Of a stretch of 64,000 nt of DNA, positions 8,672-16,854 are shown piece by piece; position 1 is the stretch's first letter, and the number at the start of each line of letters is the position of its first letter. The notes beneath the pieces are model-generated. The model was not told where the DNA came from, did not search any database, and worked only from the letters and a program-made list of their open reading frames with translations. The position numbers and the translations under genes were made by a program. Source of the DNA: Desulfobacteraceae bacterium (GTDB taxonomy: Bacteria > Desulfobacterota > Desulfobacteria > Desulfobacterales > JAABSP01); contig JAABSP010000003.1 of NCBI GenBank assembly GCA_011390345.1, forward strand, positions 1-64,000, written 5' to 3'.

Positions 8672-10216
8672 CTATGTAATTTCTCTCGCCTTACCCGCGC
8701 GGTTTCCATCGGTCTTAAAAAGTCCGATATCTTGGGCCAGTTCCTTTGCGCTCTTTGCATTATCCCCCACCACCCGATCGATCTCGTTGACTGCCTGGCC
8801 GATCCCGTCGATGCCCCGGGCCTGCTCGTCCGAATAGTCTGTGATCTCTCGGATCAGGTCCCCGATCCGGTCAATGTTCTGGGATAACTTCTCAAAGACC
8901 GCTGCGGTATTCTCCACGGATACTGTTCCCTGGTCGATCTTTTCCGTCATCCCCTGAATCAGCTCCTGGGTGTTCTTCGCGGCCTGGGCCGAGCGCATGG
9001 CCAGCTTTTTCACTTCTCCGGCCACCACGGCAAAGCCCTGTCCGGCCCCCCCGGCCCGGGCCGCCTCCACCGATGCGTTGAGGGCCAGAAGATTCGTTTG
9101 GAATGCGATTTCGTCGATGGTCTTGATGATCCCCTGGGCATCTGCGCTATTCCGGGAAAGGCGTCCCATGGATACGATCAGGGTCTCCATCAGCCCGTCG
9201 GCCTCTTTAACGATCTCCACTGCCTCCCGGGTCAGACCGTTGGCCTCTTTGGCATGGGCCGCGGTTCCTTTGATCTGTGCGGTGAGCTGTTCCAGGGCCG
9301 CGGCGGTCTGCTGGGTGTAGGCCGATTGGGTCTCTGCGCCCTCGGAAACGGTGCGGGAGGTCTTGCCGATCTTCCGGATACTCTCTCCTACATCTCTGCA
9401 GATCCGGTTGACTGCACGGATCAACTGTCCGGTCTCATCGTGGGAGATCAGAGTGATCTGACGGGAAAAGTCTCCTTTTGCCATCTGTTCGGAAAACTCG
9501 ACCACCTCGCGCAGCGGCCCTGTGACAGAGCCGATGACTTTGGCGGCGATGACCGCGGCTGTCACTGAGAAGATCAGGAACACCCCGATCAGTGCCTTCT
9601 GCACCAGGGAGAGGGCCCAAGCCGAAAGGTCTTGAACCCCTTTGGAAAAATGCTCGGGGAGGCTGTCCATGAACCTGTTGATCTCATCCATCTCCGCCAG
9701 CAGCACACCCTTCTCATGGTCGCTCTCAGCAGCCCGGTAGGCTCTGGCAATTTCAAGATACCGGCTGGCGGATTGATAAGCCTTCCGGGAGATCTCTACC
9801 AGATCCATCAGGATCGGATTGCCGGAGAAGAGCTTTGCCATGATCACGATGTTTCTCGACTGCCATGCGTCCACGGTGGGGAAACGCGCATCCAGTTCGG
9901 CTGCAACGGTCTGGATCGATTTGGCACGGACATCTTCGGTGATGCTGCCGAATGCCTTTGACTCCCCCAGGGTAATTTCCAGGTGCGCCTCCATTTCCTC
10001 CATCAGCCGTTCGTCTTGATCATGGACATACTTTTCAAACTTGCTCACGGCCTGATAATAGTGGACCGTGTGATCCCGCTCGGCCCGGGTCAGCGCGACA
10101 AGGGCGTCGATGGCATGAAGGGCAGCGATTGCCACCATCAGGACAATGACGGTGGAAAAGACCAGGAGCCCCACAGTGCCGTAGACCTTTTTGCCGATGG
10201 TTGTAAATACTTTCAT
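8672..10216 (-). CDS. Methyl-accepting chemotaxis protein
   Basis: A 514-residue chemoreceptor. I start it at the ATG at 10216 ([13 protein letters not shown]), which has AAAGGA about 11 nt upstream, rather than 22 codons earlier. Domains: first membrane helix (~12-34), a periplasmic helical sensor of ~150 residues, second membrane helix (~205-228), HAMP, and a cytoplasmic signalling domain with the conserved hairpin tip [20 protein letters not shown]. It relays ligand binding to CheA/CheW; its ligand cannot be read from the sequence. No che genes are next to it. It converges with the PKD gene, leaving a 140-bp gap in which I see no clear terminator. Confidence 0.93.
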   Translation of the reverse strand: MKVFTTIGKKVYGTVGLLVFSTVIVLMVAIAALHAIDALVALTRAERDHTVHYYQAVSKFEKYVHDQDERLMEEMEAHLEITLGESKAFGSITEDVRAKSIQTVAAELDARFPTVDAWQSRNIVIMAKLFSGNPILMDLVEISRKAYQSASRYLEIARAYRAAESDHEKGVLLAEMDEINRFMDSLPEHFSKGVQDLSAWALSLVQKALIGVFLIFSVTAAVIAAKVIGSVTGPLREVVEFSEQMAKGDFSRQITLISHDETGQLIRAVNRICRDVGESIRKIGKTSRTVSEGAETQSAYTQQTAAALEQLTAQIKGTAAHAKEANGLTREAVEIVKEADGLMETLIVSMGRLSRNSADAQGIIKTIDEIAFQTNLLALNASVEAARAGGAGQGFAVVAGEVKKLAMRSAQAAKNTQELIQGMTEKIDQGTVSVENTAAVFEKLSQNIDRIGDLIREITDYSDEQARGIDGIGQAVNEIDRVVGDNAKSAKELAQDIGLFKTDGNRAGKAREIT

Positions 10217-10341
10217 GGATGGGCTGTCCTTTGTTTTGTTGAGTATCCCGCACCTTTTGCGGCATATTTCGGCTGGAGGCATCCGGGGAACTGGAGAAGA
10301 TCCGGAGCGGATATCGGTAACCGGCTTTGAGCCGGTTTTGG

Positions 10342-10377
10342 TGCTTCAGCCTTGAAAACGATTCCAAGGCTGAAGCA
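10342..10377 (-). terminator. Strong hairpin just after the dTDP-glucose dehydratase gene
   Basis: A perfect 13-bp stem (TGCTTCAGCCTTG at 10342-10354 with CAAGGCTGAAGCA at 10365-10377) and a 10-nt loop begins 3 nt after the stop of the minus-strand gene. There is no U-tract on that strand, so it may be an RNA-stabilising or Rho-assisted structure. A second small hairpin (CCGGC-TTTGA-GCCGG followed by TTTT) lies at 10321-10339. Confidence 0.45.
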
Positions 10378-10380
10378 TTC

Positions 10381-11430
10381 TCATCCATACTGCCGCTCGA
10401 TCCATTCCATATAGGCCCCGCTCCGGACCCGCTCCACCCAGTCGGGATTGTCCAGATACCACTCGATCGTCTTTTTAATCCCCGTCTCAAAAGACTCCTC
10501 GGGCCGCCATCCCAGCTCTTTTTCCAGTTTTGAACAGTCGATGGCATATCTCAGGTCGTGGCCGGGCCGATCCTTTACAAAGGTGACAAGATCTCTCCGG
10601 CAGGCGTTCCCTGCGTCGGGCCGGATACGGTCCAGCAGATCGCAGATCATCTCCACCACTTCGATGTTGGCCTTTTCGCACCGGCCCCCGATGTTGTAGG
10701 TCTCCCCCCGCTTTCCCCGGGACATGATCGCCCAGACCGCACTGCAGTGGTCCCGGACATAGAGCCAGTCCCGGACGTTCTTTCCCACGCCGTAGACCGG
10801 CAGGGGCTTTCCCTCCAGCGCATTCATGACCATCAGCGGGATCAGCTTCTCCGGAAACTGGTAGGGGCCGTAGTTGTTGGAACAGTTGGAGAGGGTGATG
10901 GGAAGGCCGTAGGTGATTGCATATGCCCGCACCAGGTGATCTGATGCGGCCTTGGATGCGGAGTAGGGGCTGCTGGGCTGGTACGGCGTGGTCTCGGTGA
11001 AAAAGCCCTCCATCCCGAGTGTGCCGTAGACCTCGTCGGTACTCACATGGTGGAACAGCTCCAGTTGATTATGGTGGTTTCGGGCCGCCTCCAGCAGGAT
11101 GAAGGTTCCCATGACATTGGTCTGGATGAAATCCTGAGGACCCAGAATGGATCTGTCCACATGGGTCTCGGCCGCAAAGTGGCAGACCGCGTCGATACTG
11201 TATTCCCTGAAGACCTTGAAAACCGCATCCGAATCGCAGATGTCGGCATGGACAAATACATATCGGTCCGGATACGCGGCCTCGATTCCGGCCAGGTTGT
11301 CGGGGTTGCCGGCGTAGGTGAGCTTGTCCATATTGATGATCCGGCCCGAAAAATTCGATTCCTCCAGCATGTACCGGATGAAGTTTGCGCCGATGAATCC
11401 GCAGCCGCCGGTGACGAGAATGTTCTTCAT
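10381..11430 (-). CDS. rfbB: dTDP-glucose 4,6-dehydratase
   Basis: A 349-residue extended short-chain dehydrogenase that converts dTDP-glucose to dTDP-4-dehydro-6-deoxyglucose, the second step toward dTDP-L-rhamnose and other deoxysugars. Seen: the NAD-binding [10 protein letters not shown] motif at residues 8-17, the active-site region VSTDEVYG, and [10 protein letters not shown] with the catalytic Tyr-x-x-x-Lys. The C-terminus [19 protein letters not shown] is typical of RmlB. Length matches the family. The partner genes rmlA, rmlC and rmlD are not in the window, so the pathway must be completed elsewhere. Confidence 0.95.
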   Translation of the reverse strand: MKNILVTGGCGFIGANFIRYMLEESNFSGRIINMDKLTYAGNPDNLAGIEAAYPDRYVFVHADICDSDAVFKVFREYSIDAVCHFAAETHVDRSILGPQDFIQTNVMGTFILLEAARNHHNQLELFHHVSTDEVYGTLGMEGFFTETTPYQPSSPYSASKAASDHLVRAYAITYGLPITLSNCSNNYGPYQFPEKLIPLMVMNALEGKPLPVYGVGKNVRDWLYVRDHCSAVWAIMSRGKRGETYNIGGRCEKANIEVVEMICDLLDRIRPDAGNACRRDLVTFVKDRPGHDLRYAIDCSKLEKELGWRPEESFETGIKKTIEWYLDNPDWVERVRSGAYMEWIERQYG

Positions 11431-11578
11431 GATGATGCGGGAAACTCCTTCGATTATAAAAACGATAATAAAAAAATATCCATGTCCGAAAAAGGTTTAC
11501 AAAATTGCACGATCCTGATAAATAGGAACGCTTGTCGAGACTATTATCGTTCACCGGTTTTTGCAAGTTTTTTTCTTT

Positions 11579-11686
11579 TTGAACCAGTTCACCTATCTCT
11601 ACGCAATCAGCAAAATCAATGCCGGGGCCGCGATCCTGCTATGGAACAACCTGATCCGGCTGATCCGGGCCCAGGGGAAGCGATGA
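11579..11686 (+). CDS. Possible 35-residue peptide ahead of the RNA methyltransferase
   Basis: A short open frame ends CGATGA, so its stop overlaps the ATG of the next gene in a classic 4-nt coupling. The C-terminal part (INAGAAILLWNNLIRLIRAQ) is amphipathic and uses codons like the neighbours. The only candidate starts are TTG codons at 11579 or 11561, with no convincing ribosome-binding site. It may be a coupled leader, the remnant of a longer gene, or chance. I recognise no family. Confidence 0.25.
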   Translation: MNQFTYLYAISKINAGAAILLWNNLIRLIRAQGKR

Positions 11687-12933
11687 CCAGCAACGCATTG
11701 GAAAAACGGATCAAACGCCATGTGACAGGCCGGGTGCGGGATTATTTCGTCATCATGAATCCGGGGATCGATTCCGGAGCAGTGGCCGAGGGAGAGGCGA
11801 TTCTGACCGATGCGGAGCGGGTGGTTCCGGCCCTCGGCGGCCTGGAATTCACCGGCAAACTGACCGATTGCCGGCGGGCAAACCTTTTCTTTCGGACCGC
11901 GACCCGGGTGCTGATGCGGATCGAGACCTTCAGATCGGAACGGTTCGACCGGTTGGAGAAGAAGCTTTTTGAAATCCCCTGGGAGCTTTATCTGAAACCC
12001 GATTCCCCGCTGCCCGAGATATCGGTGACGGCCCGCAGATCCAGGCTCTACCATTCCGATGCGGTGGCGGACAGGGTTAGGGCAGCGATCGCGGATGCAC
12101 TGCCCGCGGCTTCCGGGATGGGCAAAGGGGCCGATCAGAACGGGGAGGATTCGGAACTCCGGCAGCGGATCTTTGTGCGGGCATTGGAAGATCACTTTAC
12201 CGTTTCCATCGACAGCAGCGGCGAGCCCCTCTACAAGCGGGGCATCAAGGTCACGGGAGGAAAAGCGCCCCTGCGGGAGACCATCGGCGCGGCGATTCTT
12301 CGGTCTTTGGGGTATACCGGCGACGGACCCCTGGTGGACCCGATGTGCGGCACCGGAACCTTTTCCCTGGAGGGGGCCATGATCGCAGCCCATGTGCCTG
12401 CCGGACTCTACCGGCGGTTCGCGTTTGAAAGATGGCCTGCCCATGTACCCCGGCGCTGGGAATCGGACAGAGCCGAGGCCGCGTCTGTGATCCGGCCACA
12501 GAGCGGGCTGCCCCGGATCTTTGCCTCGGATCTGGACGGCGCCGCGTGCAACCGGCTGCAGGAGACGATTGCAAAGATCAACCTACTTTCCGATGCTGAT
12601 GGGCATCCCCGATGGGCCGATGCGATCGGCGTGGGCAGGGTCGATTTCTTCGATCTGCTGCCGAAAGACCTGACCGCGGAAAAGGGAACGCTGCTCCTCA
12701 ATCCGCCCTATGGCCTGCGCATGGGGGATCTGAAGAAGAGCCGGCAGATGTATGCGGAGATCTTCGGCCGCCTCCTTTCGGACTGGAAGGGGTGGCAGGT
12801 CGCCCTCATCGCGCCCGACAAGCGCCTGATCCTGCCCGATCCCGAAAACGGCAAGCCCCTCTTTCGGGAGCGGATTCAATCCTTTTCCCACGGAGGGCTG
12901 AAGGTTTTTCTGCTGACGGGTATCGTAAAATGA
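11683..12933 (+). CDS. THUMP-domain class I SAM-dependent RNA methyltransferase (RlmL/Trm14-like)
   Basis: A 416-residue protein. I start at the ATG at 11683, preceded by GGGGAAG; the frame runs much further upstream but that stretch is AT-rich and not coding-like. The N-terminal half is a THUMP RNA-binding region (FFRTATRVLMRIETF). The C-terminal half is a Rossmann methyltransferase with the SAM motif LVDPMCGTGTFSLEGAM and the catalytic N-P-P-Y motif (LLLNPPYGLRMG), which marks N2-guanine methylation of RNA. The closest known proteins are the 23S rRNA m2G2445 enzyme (N-terminal half of RlmL) and YpsC-like proteins. Exact target position is not decidable here. Confidence 0.88.
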   Translation: MTSNALEKRIKRHVTGRVRDYFVIMNPGIDSGAVAEGEAILTDAERVVPALGGLEFTGKLTDCRRANLFFRTATRVLMRIETFRSERFDRLEKKLFEIPWELYLKPDSPLPEISVTARRSRLYHSDAVADRVRAAIADALPAASGMGKGADQNGEDSELRQRIFVRALEDHFTVSIDSSGEPLYKRGIKVTGGKAPLRETIGAAILRSLGYTGDGPLVDPMCGTGTFSLEGAMIAAHVPAGLYRRFAFERWPAHVPRRWESDRAEAASVIRPQSGLPRIFASDLDGAACNRLQETIAKINLLSDADGHPRWADAIGVGRVDFFDLLPKDLTAEKGTLLLNPPYGLRMGDLKKSRQMYAEIFGRLLSDWKGWQVALIAPDKRLILPDPENGKPLFRERIQSFSHGGLKVFLLTGIVK

Positions 12934-12971
12934 AGTTTTCCGATTTTTTTTTCCTCCTCGACCGATTTTAC

Positions 12972-12997
12972 TTGACAATGATTCCCAATTATATAAG
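12972..12997 (+). promoter_or_regulatory. Possible sigma-70-type promoter of acsV
   Basis: A perfect -35 hexamer TTGACA (12972-12977) is followed by TATAAG (12992-12997), 33 bp before the acsV ATG. The 14-bp spacer is shorter than the usual 17, which weakens the call. The same hexamer pair recurs upstream of acsD. Confidence 0.35.
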
Positions 12998-13029
12998 AAA
13001 TATCCCCTTAACAATTTAAGGAGGAAACC

Positions 13030-14997
13030 ATGAGCGAACATACGGTCCGATTCCTGCCCCACGAAAAGTCGATCAAGGTTCAAGATGGCGAAAACCTGAT
13101 CCGCGCGGCAATGGATGCGGGGGTCCATATCAATGCCTCCTGCGGCGGCGAAGGCGTATGCGGGAAATGCCGGGTGATGATCGAATCCGGTGAGGTCGAG
13201 GGCGGAATTACGGACCGGCTCAAGGCCGGGGACCGGGAGAAGGGGTATCGTCTCGCGTGCCGCGCGTCTGTCCGGGGGGATCTGACGGTCCTGGTTCCGG
13301 TGGAGTCGAAGGTGGATATCAGCGCATTGACCACCCAGATTCCGCCCCGGAAGACCGCGGTAATCCGCCAGGTCGATTTCGAGGAGTTGAAGGAGCAGGG
13401 GCTTTTCCTCCCGCCGGTGGAGAAGATATACCTGGAACTGCCCCCGCCCACCGCGCAGGACAATCTGCCGGACGCGACCCGGCTGGTGAGCCATCTCAGC
13501 ATCAATTACAACGAACACCGGCTGGTGGTGCGCCTGCCTGTCATCCGCCGGCTGCCCGATGTGCTCCGGGAGGAGAATTTCAAGATCACCGCGACCCTGG
13601 CCCGGCCCGTGCATGAGGGCCGGAAATCCCATATCATCAATGTGGAGTCCGGCGACACCACAGGTCAGAACTATGCCATCGCGGTCGACATCGGCACCAC
13701 GACAATCTACGGACAACTGCTCGATCTCATCTCCGGAGAGGTCATGGCGGAACACGGCCTCTTCAACGCGCAGATCTCCTACGGCGAGGATGTGATCTCC
13801 CGGATCGTCCATGCGGAGAAGCCGGGGGGGCTTGAGCGGCTCAGCAAGGTGGTCACGGAGACCATCAACGAGATCATCGCGAATCTGGTCAAAAAGGCGG
13901 CTGTGGACTGCGATCAGATCTCGGCCATCACCTTTGCCGGCAACACCACCATGACCCAGCTCTTTCTGCAGATCAACCTGAAATACATCCGCCGGGCCCC
14001 CTATGTGCCGGCCTCCACCATCTATCCGCCCATCAAGGCGACAGTGCTGGGGCTCCATCTGGGAGATCATGTGACGGCCCTGGTCTATCCCGCGATCTCG
14101 AGCTATGTGGGGGGCGACATCGTGGCCGGGGTCATGGGATCGGGGATGTACCGCACCGAAAAGCTGACCTTATATCTCGACATCGGAACCAATGCAGAGG
14201 TGGTGGTTGGGAATAAGGACTGGCTGGCATGTGCGGCCTGTTCGGCCGGCCCCGCATTCGAAGGAGGGGGCGTCGAGCACGGCATGAGAGCGGCAAAGGG
14301 CGCGATCGAGGATTTCCTCATCGATCCGATAACCCTGGAGCCGATGAACATTACTATCGGCAGCGTCCGGCCTGTGGGGATCTGCGGATCGGGCCTCATC
14401 ACCATCGTTGCGGTGCTTTTCGAGATGGGGATCATCGACAGCCAGGGGAAATTCGACCGGGATCTCGACACCCCGAGAATCCGAAAGCGGGAGGACGGGA
14501 TCTGGGAGTATGTCCTCGCTTGGGAGGATATCACCGGCATCGACCGGGACATCACCCTTTCCGAAATCGACATCGACAATCTGATCCGGGCCAAAGGCGC
14601 CATCTATTCGGGCTGTCAGACCCTGCTGGAGGAGGTGGGGCTCGGGATTGAAGATGTGGAGGAGATCATCCTGGCCGGCGGCTTCGGCTCCTTTGTGGAT
14701 CTGGCCAAGGCCATGACCATCGGCCTGCTGCCCGAGACGGACCCGGAGAAGGTCACCTTCATCGGAAACGGCTCTCTCATGGGCGCGAAGATGAGTTCTC
14801 TCACCAACCGCATCCGCCGGGATGTGGTCGAAGTGACCCGGAAGATGACCAATTTCGAGCTTTCCGAGACCACCTCCTACATGGATCACTATGTGGCGGC
14901 CCTTTTTCTGCCCCACACCGATCTGGGAAAGTTCCCCCGCCTCCAAAAAAGGCTCGACGAAAAGAGAGCTGCAAAGAAAATGAACGCGGTTAAGTAA
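13030..14997 (+). CDS. acsV: Corrinoid activation/regeneration protein AcsV (2Fe-2S ferredoxin plus ASKHA ATPase domain)
   Basis: A 655-residue reductive activator. Residues 1-95 form a plant-type [2Fe-2S] ferredoxin with Cys38, Cys44, Cys47 and Cys77 (ASCGGEGVCGKC, then LACRA). The rest is the DUF4445/RACo-type region with an ASKHA-fold ATPase: VDIGTTTIYGQLLD phosphate motif, LYLDIGTNAEVVVG, and ILAGGFGSFVDLAKAMTIG. Such proteins use ATP to drive electrons onto a corrinoid that has slipped to inactive Co(II), restoring the Co(I) form needed for methyl transfer; the client here should be the AcsC/AcsD corrinoid protein encoded just downstream. An excellent TAAGGAGG ribosome-binding site precedes the ATG. 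It is separated from acsD by 236 bp and probably has its own promoter. Confidence 0.92.
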   Translation: MSEHTVRFLPHEKSIKVQDGENLIRAAMDAGVHINASCGGEGVCGKCRVMIESGEVEGGITDRLKAGDREKGYRLACRASVRGDLTVLVPVESKVDISALTTQIPPRKTAVIRQVDFEELKEQGLFLPPVEKIYLELPPPTAQDNLPDATRLVSHLSINYNEHRLVVRLPVIRRLPDVLREENFKITATLARPVHEGRKSHIINVESGDTTGQNYAIAVDIGTTTIYGQLLDLISGEVMAEHGLFNAQISYGEDVISRIVHAEKPGGLERLSKVVTETINEIIANLVKKAAVDCDQISAITFAGNTTMTQLFLQINLKYIRRAPYVPASTIYPPIKATVLGLHLGDHVTALVYPAISSYVGGDIVAGVMGSGMYRTEKLTLYLDIGTNAEVVVGNKDWLACAACSAGPAFEGGGVEHGMRAAKGAIEDFLIDPITLEPMNITIGSVRPVGICGSGLITIVAVLFEMGIIDSQGKFDRDLDTPRIRKREDGIWEYVLAWEDITGIDRDITLSEIDIDNLIRAKGAIYSGCQTLLEEVGLGIEDVEEIILAGGFGSFVDLAKAMTIGLLPETDPEKVTFIGNGSLMGAKMSSLTNRIRRDVVEVTRKMTNFELSETTSYMDHYVAALFLPHTDLGKFPRLQKRLDEKRAAKKMNAVK

Positions 14998-15015
14998 ATT
15001 GGTTATATTCATCTA

Positions 15016-15042
15016 TTGACAAATCTCTTCTGAAAATATAAG
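15016..15042 (+). promoter_or_regulatory. Possible promoter of the acsD-cooS-acsB-acsC-acsE operon
   Basis: TTGACA (15016-15021) and TATAAG (15037-15042) are 15 bp apart, about 190 bp before acsD. It mirrors the hexamers in front of acsV, suggesting both transcription units answer to the same factor. The short spacer makes this uncertain. Confidence 0.35.
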
Positions 15043-15233
15043 TAGAGAACCTTTATGAAAATATCGGGATTAGGTCCGCCGTCTGCGGACTCGGAAGGTA
15101 AAAGGGATGAAAAGAGTGCAAGAAAGGAGGGATGGAGCCGACAAAGGGAGGACCCGCTCGATGGAGCGAGACAAAGCGCATGAAACCTTAGAAGGCATCT
15201 CATTTTCTAAATCGATCAAAAGGAGGACGTAAA
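15043..15233 (+). other. Purine-rich 190-base leader of the acs operon with two small stem-loops
   Basis: If transcription starts near 15050, the message carries a long leader. It holds GTCCGC-CGTCT-GCGGAC (15074-15090) and CGCTC-GATG-GAGCG (15155-15168), separated by a purine-rich stretch; GGTCC at 15073-15077 can alternatively pair with GGACC at 15150-15154. That could be a switch between two folds. No known riboswitch core was recognised. Confidence 0.3.
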
Positions 15234-16802
15234 TTGGGCTTAGACATTTTCAAAGAATCCTATGCCGGTGGTATCAAGGAGATCACCCTGGGAAAAGGCG
15301 ACAAGTCCGTTACCGTCGGCGGTGAGACGAGCTATCCATTCTACCAGTTTGAAGGAGATCTGCCCAACAAGCCCAAAATCGCGATGGAGGTGTGGGACAT
15401 GACACCTGAAGATTGGCCCGAGTCTGCTCTGGCCCCCTTCAAGGATGTGGTCTCGGACCCCGCGGCATGGGCAAAGAAGTGCGTCGAGGAATACGGCGCG
15501 GACATGATAGTGCTCCAGCTCAAGAGCACTGACCCCAACGCGAAGAACGCGAGCGCAGACGATGCCGTTGCCACAGTGAAGAAGGTTTCGGCCGCGGTCA
15601 ACGTGCCCCTGATCATCTGGGGCGTGGCAAACGTCAAGAAGGACGAAGAGGTGCTGGGGAAGATAGCGGAGGAGTGCCAGGGCGAGAAGCTGGTGATAGG
15701 CCCTGTGGAGGACAAGAACCACAAGGGCATCGGTGCAAAGGCCATGGCCTACGGACACACGGTCATCTCCTCCTCCCCCATCGACGTCAATCTTGCCAAG
15801 CAGGTCAACATCCTTCTGGAGAACCTGGGCCTCTCCCTGAGCCAGGTGATCATCGACCCGACAACGGGCGGTCTCGGATACGGGATGGAGTACTCCTACT
15901 CAGTGATGGAGCGGATTCGGATGGCAGCGATGGCCCAGGGCGATGACAAGCTGCAGCTTCCCCTGATCAACAACCTCGGCAACGAGGTCTGGAAGTCCAA
16001 AGAGGCCAAGCAGACCGCAGACGACGCGCCCGAGCTGGGCGATCCGGAAAAGCGCGGCATCCTGATGGAGGCCACCGGCGCGATCAGCTATCTGATGGCC
16101 GGCTCCAACATCCTGATCATGCGTCACCCCGAGGCGGTGCGGATGGTCAAGTCCTACATCGACCTGCTGGTGGATGGCGGATCGGCAAAGGATGTGGCGG
16201 CCATCGACAAGAAGCTGGCCCCGGCCGATGTCGATTATGCCGCTCTGGCCCCCGAGCCGGATCTGACCATCAAGGAAGAAGAGAAGAAGGCTGCGCCGGC
16301 AAAGAAGGCCGCACCGGCAGCGCCCAAGGCCGAAACAAAACCCGCACCGGCAGCCGCACCCAAGGCAGAGGCCGCACCGGCAGCCGCAGCGCCCAAGGCA
16401 GAGGAGAAACCAGCGCCCCAGGCCGTAGCCGAAGAGACCGCGGAGCAGGCCAAAGAGCGGGCCCGGAAAGAGGCCGAAGACCAGGCCAGACAGGAGGCTG
16501 AAGCCAAGGCAAAGGCCGAGGCTGATGCAAAGGCCAAGAAAGAGGCCGAAGAGAAGGCCAAGAAGGATGCCGAGGAGAAGGCCAAACGCGAGGCCGCGGA
16601 GAAGGAGAAGGCCGCAGCCGCCAAGCGCGAGGCCGACGAGCAGGCCATCCGGGACCAGCGGGCCAAAGAGCGCGAGGAGCGCATGACCGGCAGAGGTGGG
16701 GAAGAGGAAGAAGCGGTTCCCATGACGGCTGCCGCACTACAGAAGTCCGCACTGGATCGCATGGTCGAGCGGCTCAACAAAATCCACAGAAGATCCGCTT
16801 AG
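15234..16802 (+). CDS. acsD: CODH/ACS delta subunit (small subunit of corrinoid Fe-S protein) with long charged C-terminal tail
   Basis: A 522-residue protein starting at TTG 15234 behind AGGAGG at 15221-15226. Residues 1-335 are the AcsD TIM-barrel that pairs with AcsC to hold the methyl-carrying corrinoid: KIAMEVWDM, DMIVLQLKSTDPN, VIIDPTTGGLGYGMEYSYSV and NILIMRHPEAV are family signatures. AcsD is normally about 310-320 residues. Here it is followed by ~180 extra residues (345-522) of low-complexity sequence: first an Ala/Pro/Lys linker, then a continuous Glu/Lys/Ala helix-former, ending in a short ordered-looking segment (AALQKSALDRMVERLNKIH). It heads the operon with cooS 52 bp downstream. 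The tail function is unknown; it could tether the corrinoid protein to a partner. Confidence 0.93.
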   Translation: MGLDIFKESYAGGIKEITLGKGDKSVTVGGETSYPFYQFEGDLPNKPKIAMEVWDMTPEDWPESALAPFKDVVSDPAAWAKKCVEEYGADMIVLQLKSTDPNAKNASADDAVATVKKVSAAVNVPLIIWGVANVKKDEEVLGKIAEECQGEKLVIGPVEDKNHKGIGAKAMAYGHTVISSSPIDVNLAKQVNILLENLGLSLSQVIIDPTTGGLGYGMEYSYSVMERIRMAAMAQGDDKLQLPLINNLGNEVWKSKEAKQTADDAPELGDPEKRGILMEATGAISYLMAGSNILIMRHPEAVRMVKSYIDLLVDGGSAKDVAAIDKKLAPADVDYAALAPEPDLTIKEEEKKAAPAKKAAPAAPKAETKPAPAAAPKAEAAPAAAAPKAEEKPAPQAVAEETAEQAKERARKEAEDQARQEAEAKAKAEADAKAKKEAEEKAKKDAEEKAKREAAEKEKAAAAKREADEQAIRDQRAKEREERMTGRGGEEEEAVPMTAAALQKSALDRMVERLNKIHRRSA

Positions 16803-16854
16803 CAAAAGAGCGGTTGAATATAGATACTTTTTATAATGTGAGGAGGAACCTCAA

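Noticed and set aside
8536-8760. A 74-codon minus-strand frame at the end of the first chemoreceptor, as possible frameshifted C-terminus
   Set aside because: The chemoreceptor already ends after a normal last helix, and the extra frame has no family character that I can name.
11047-11682. Extending the RNA methyltransferase upstream to 11047
   Set aside because: The extension overlaps the rfbB gene on the other strand and an AT-rich intergenic stretch; a good start with GGGGAAG exists at 11683.
15060-15233. Cobalamin riboswitch before acsD, suggested by TAAAAGGGA and AGAAGGC
   Set aside because: The conserved core (GGTGAAATCC-like segment, CCCGC-ACTGT, GAAGCCAG) is missing. Kept only as a leader of unknown structure.
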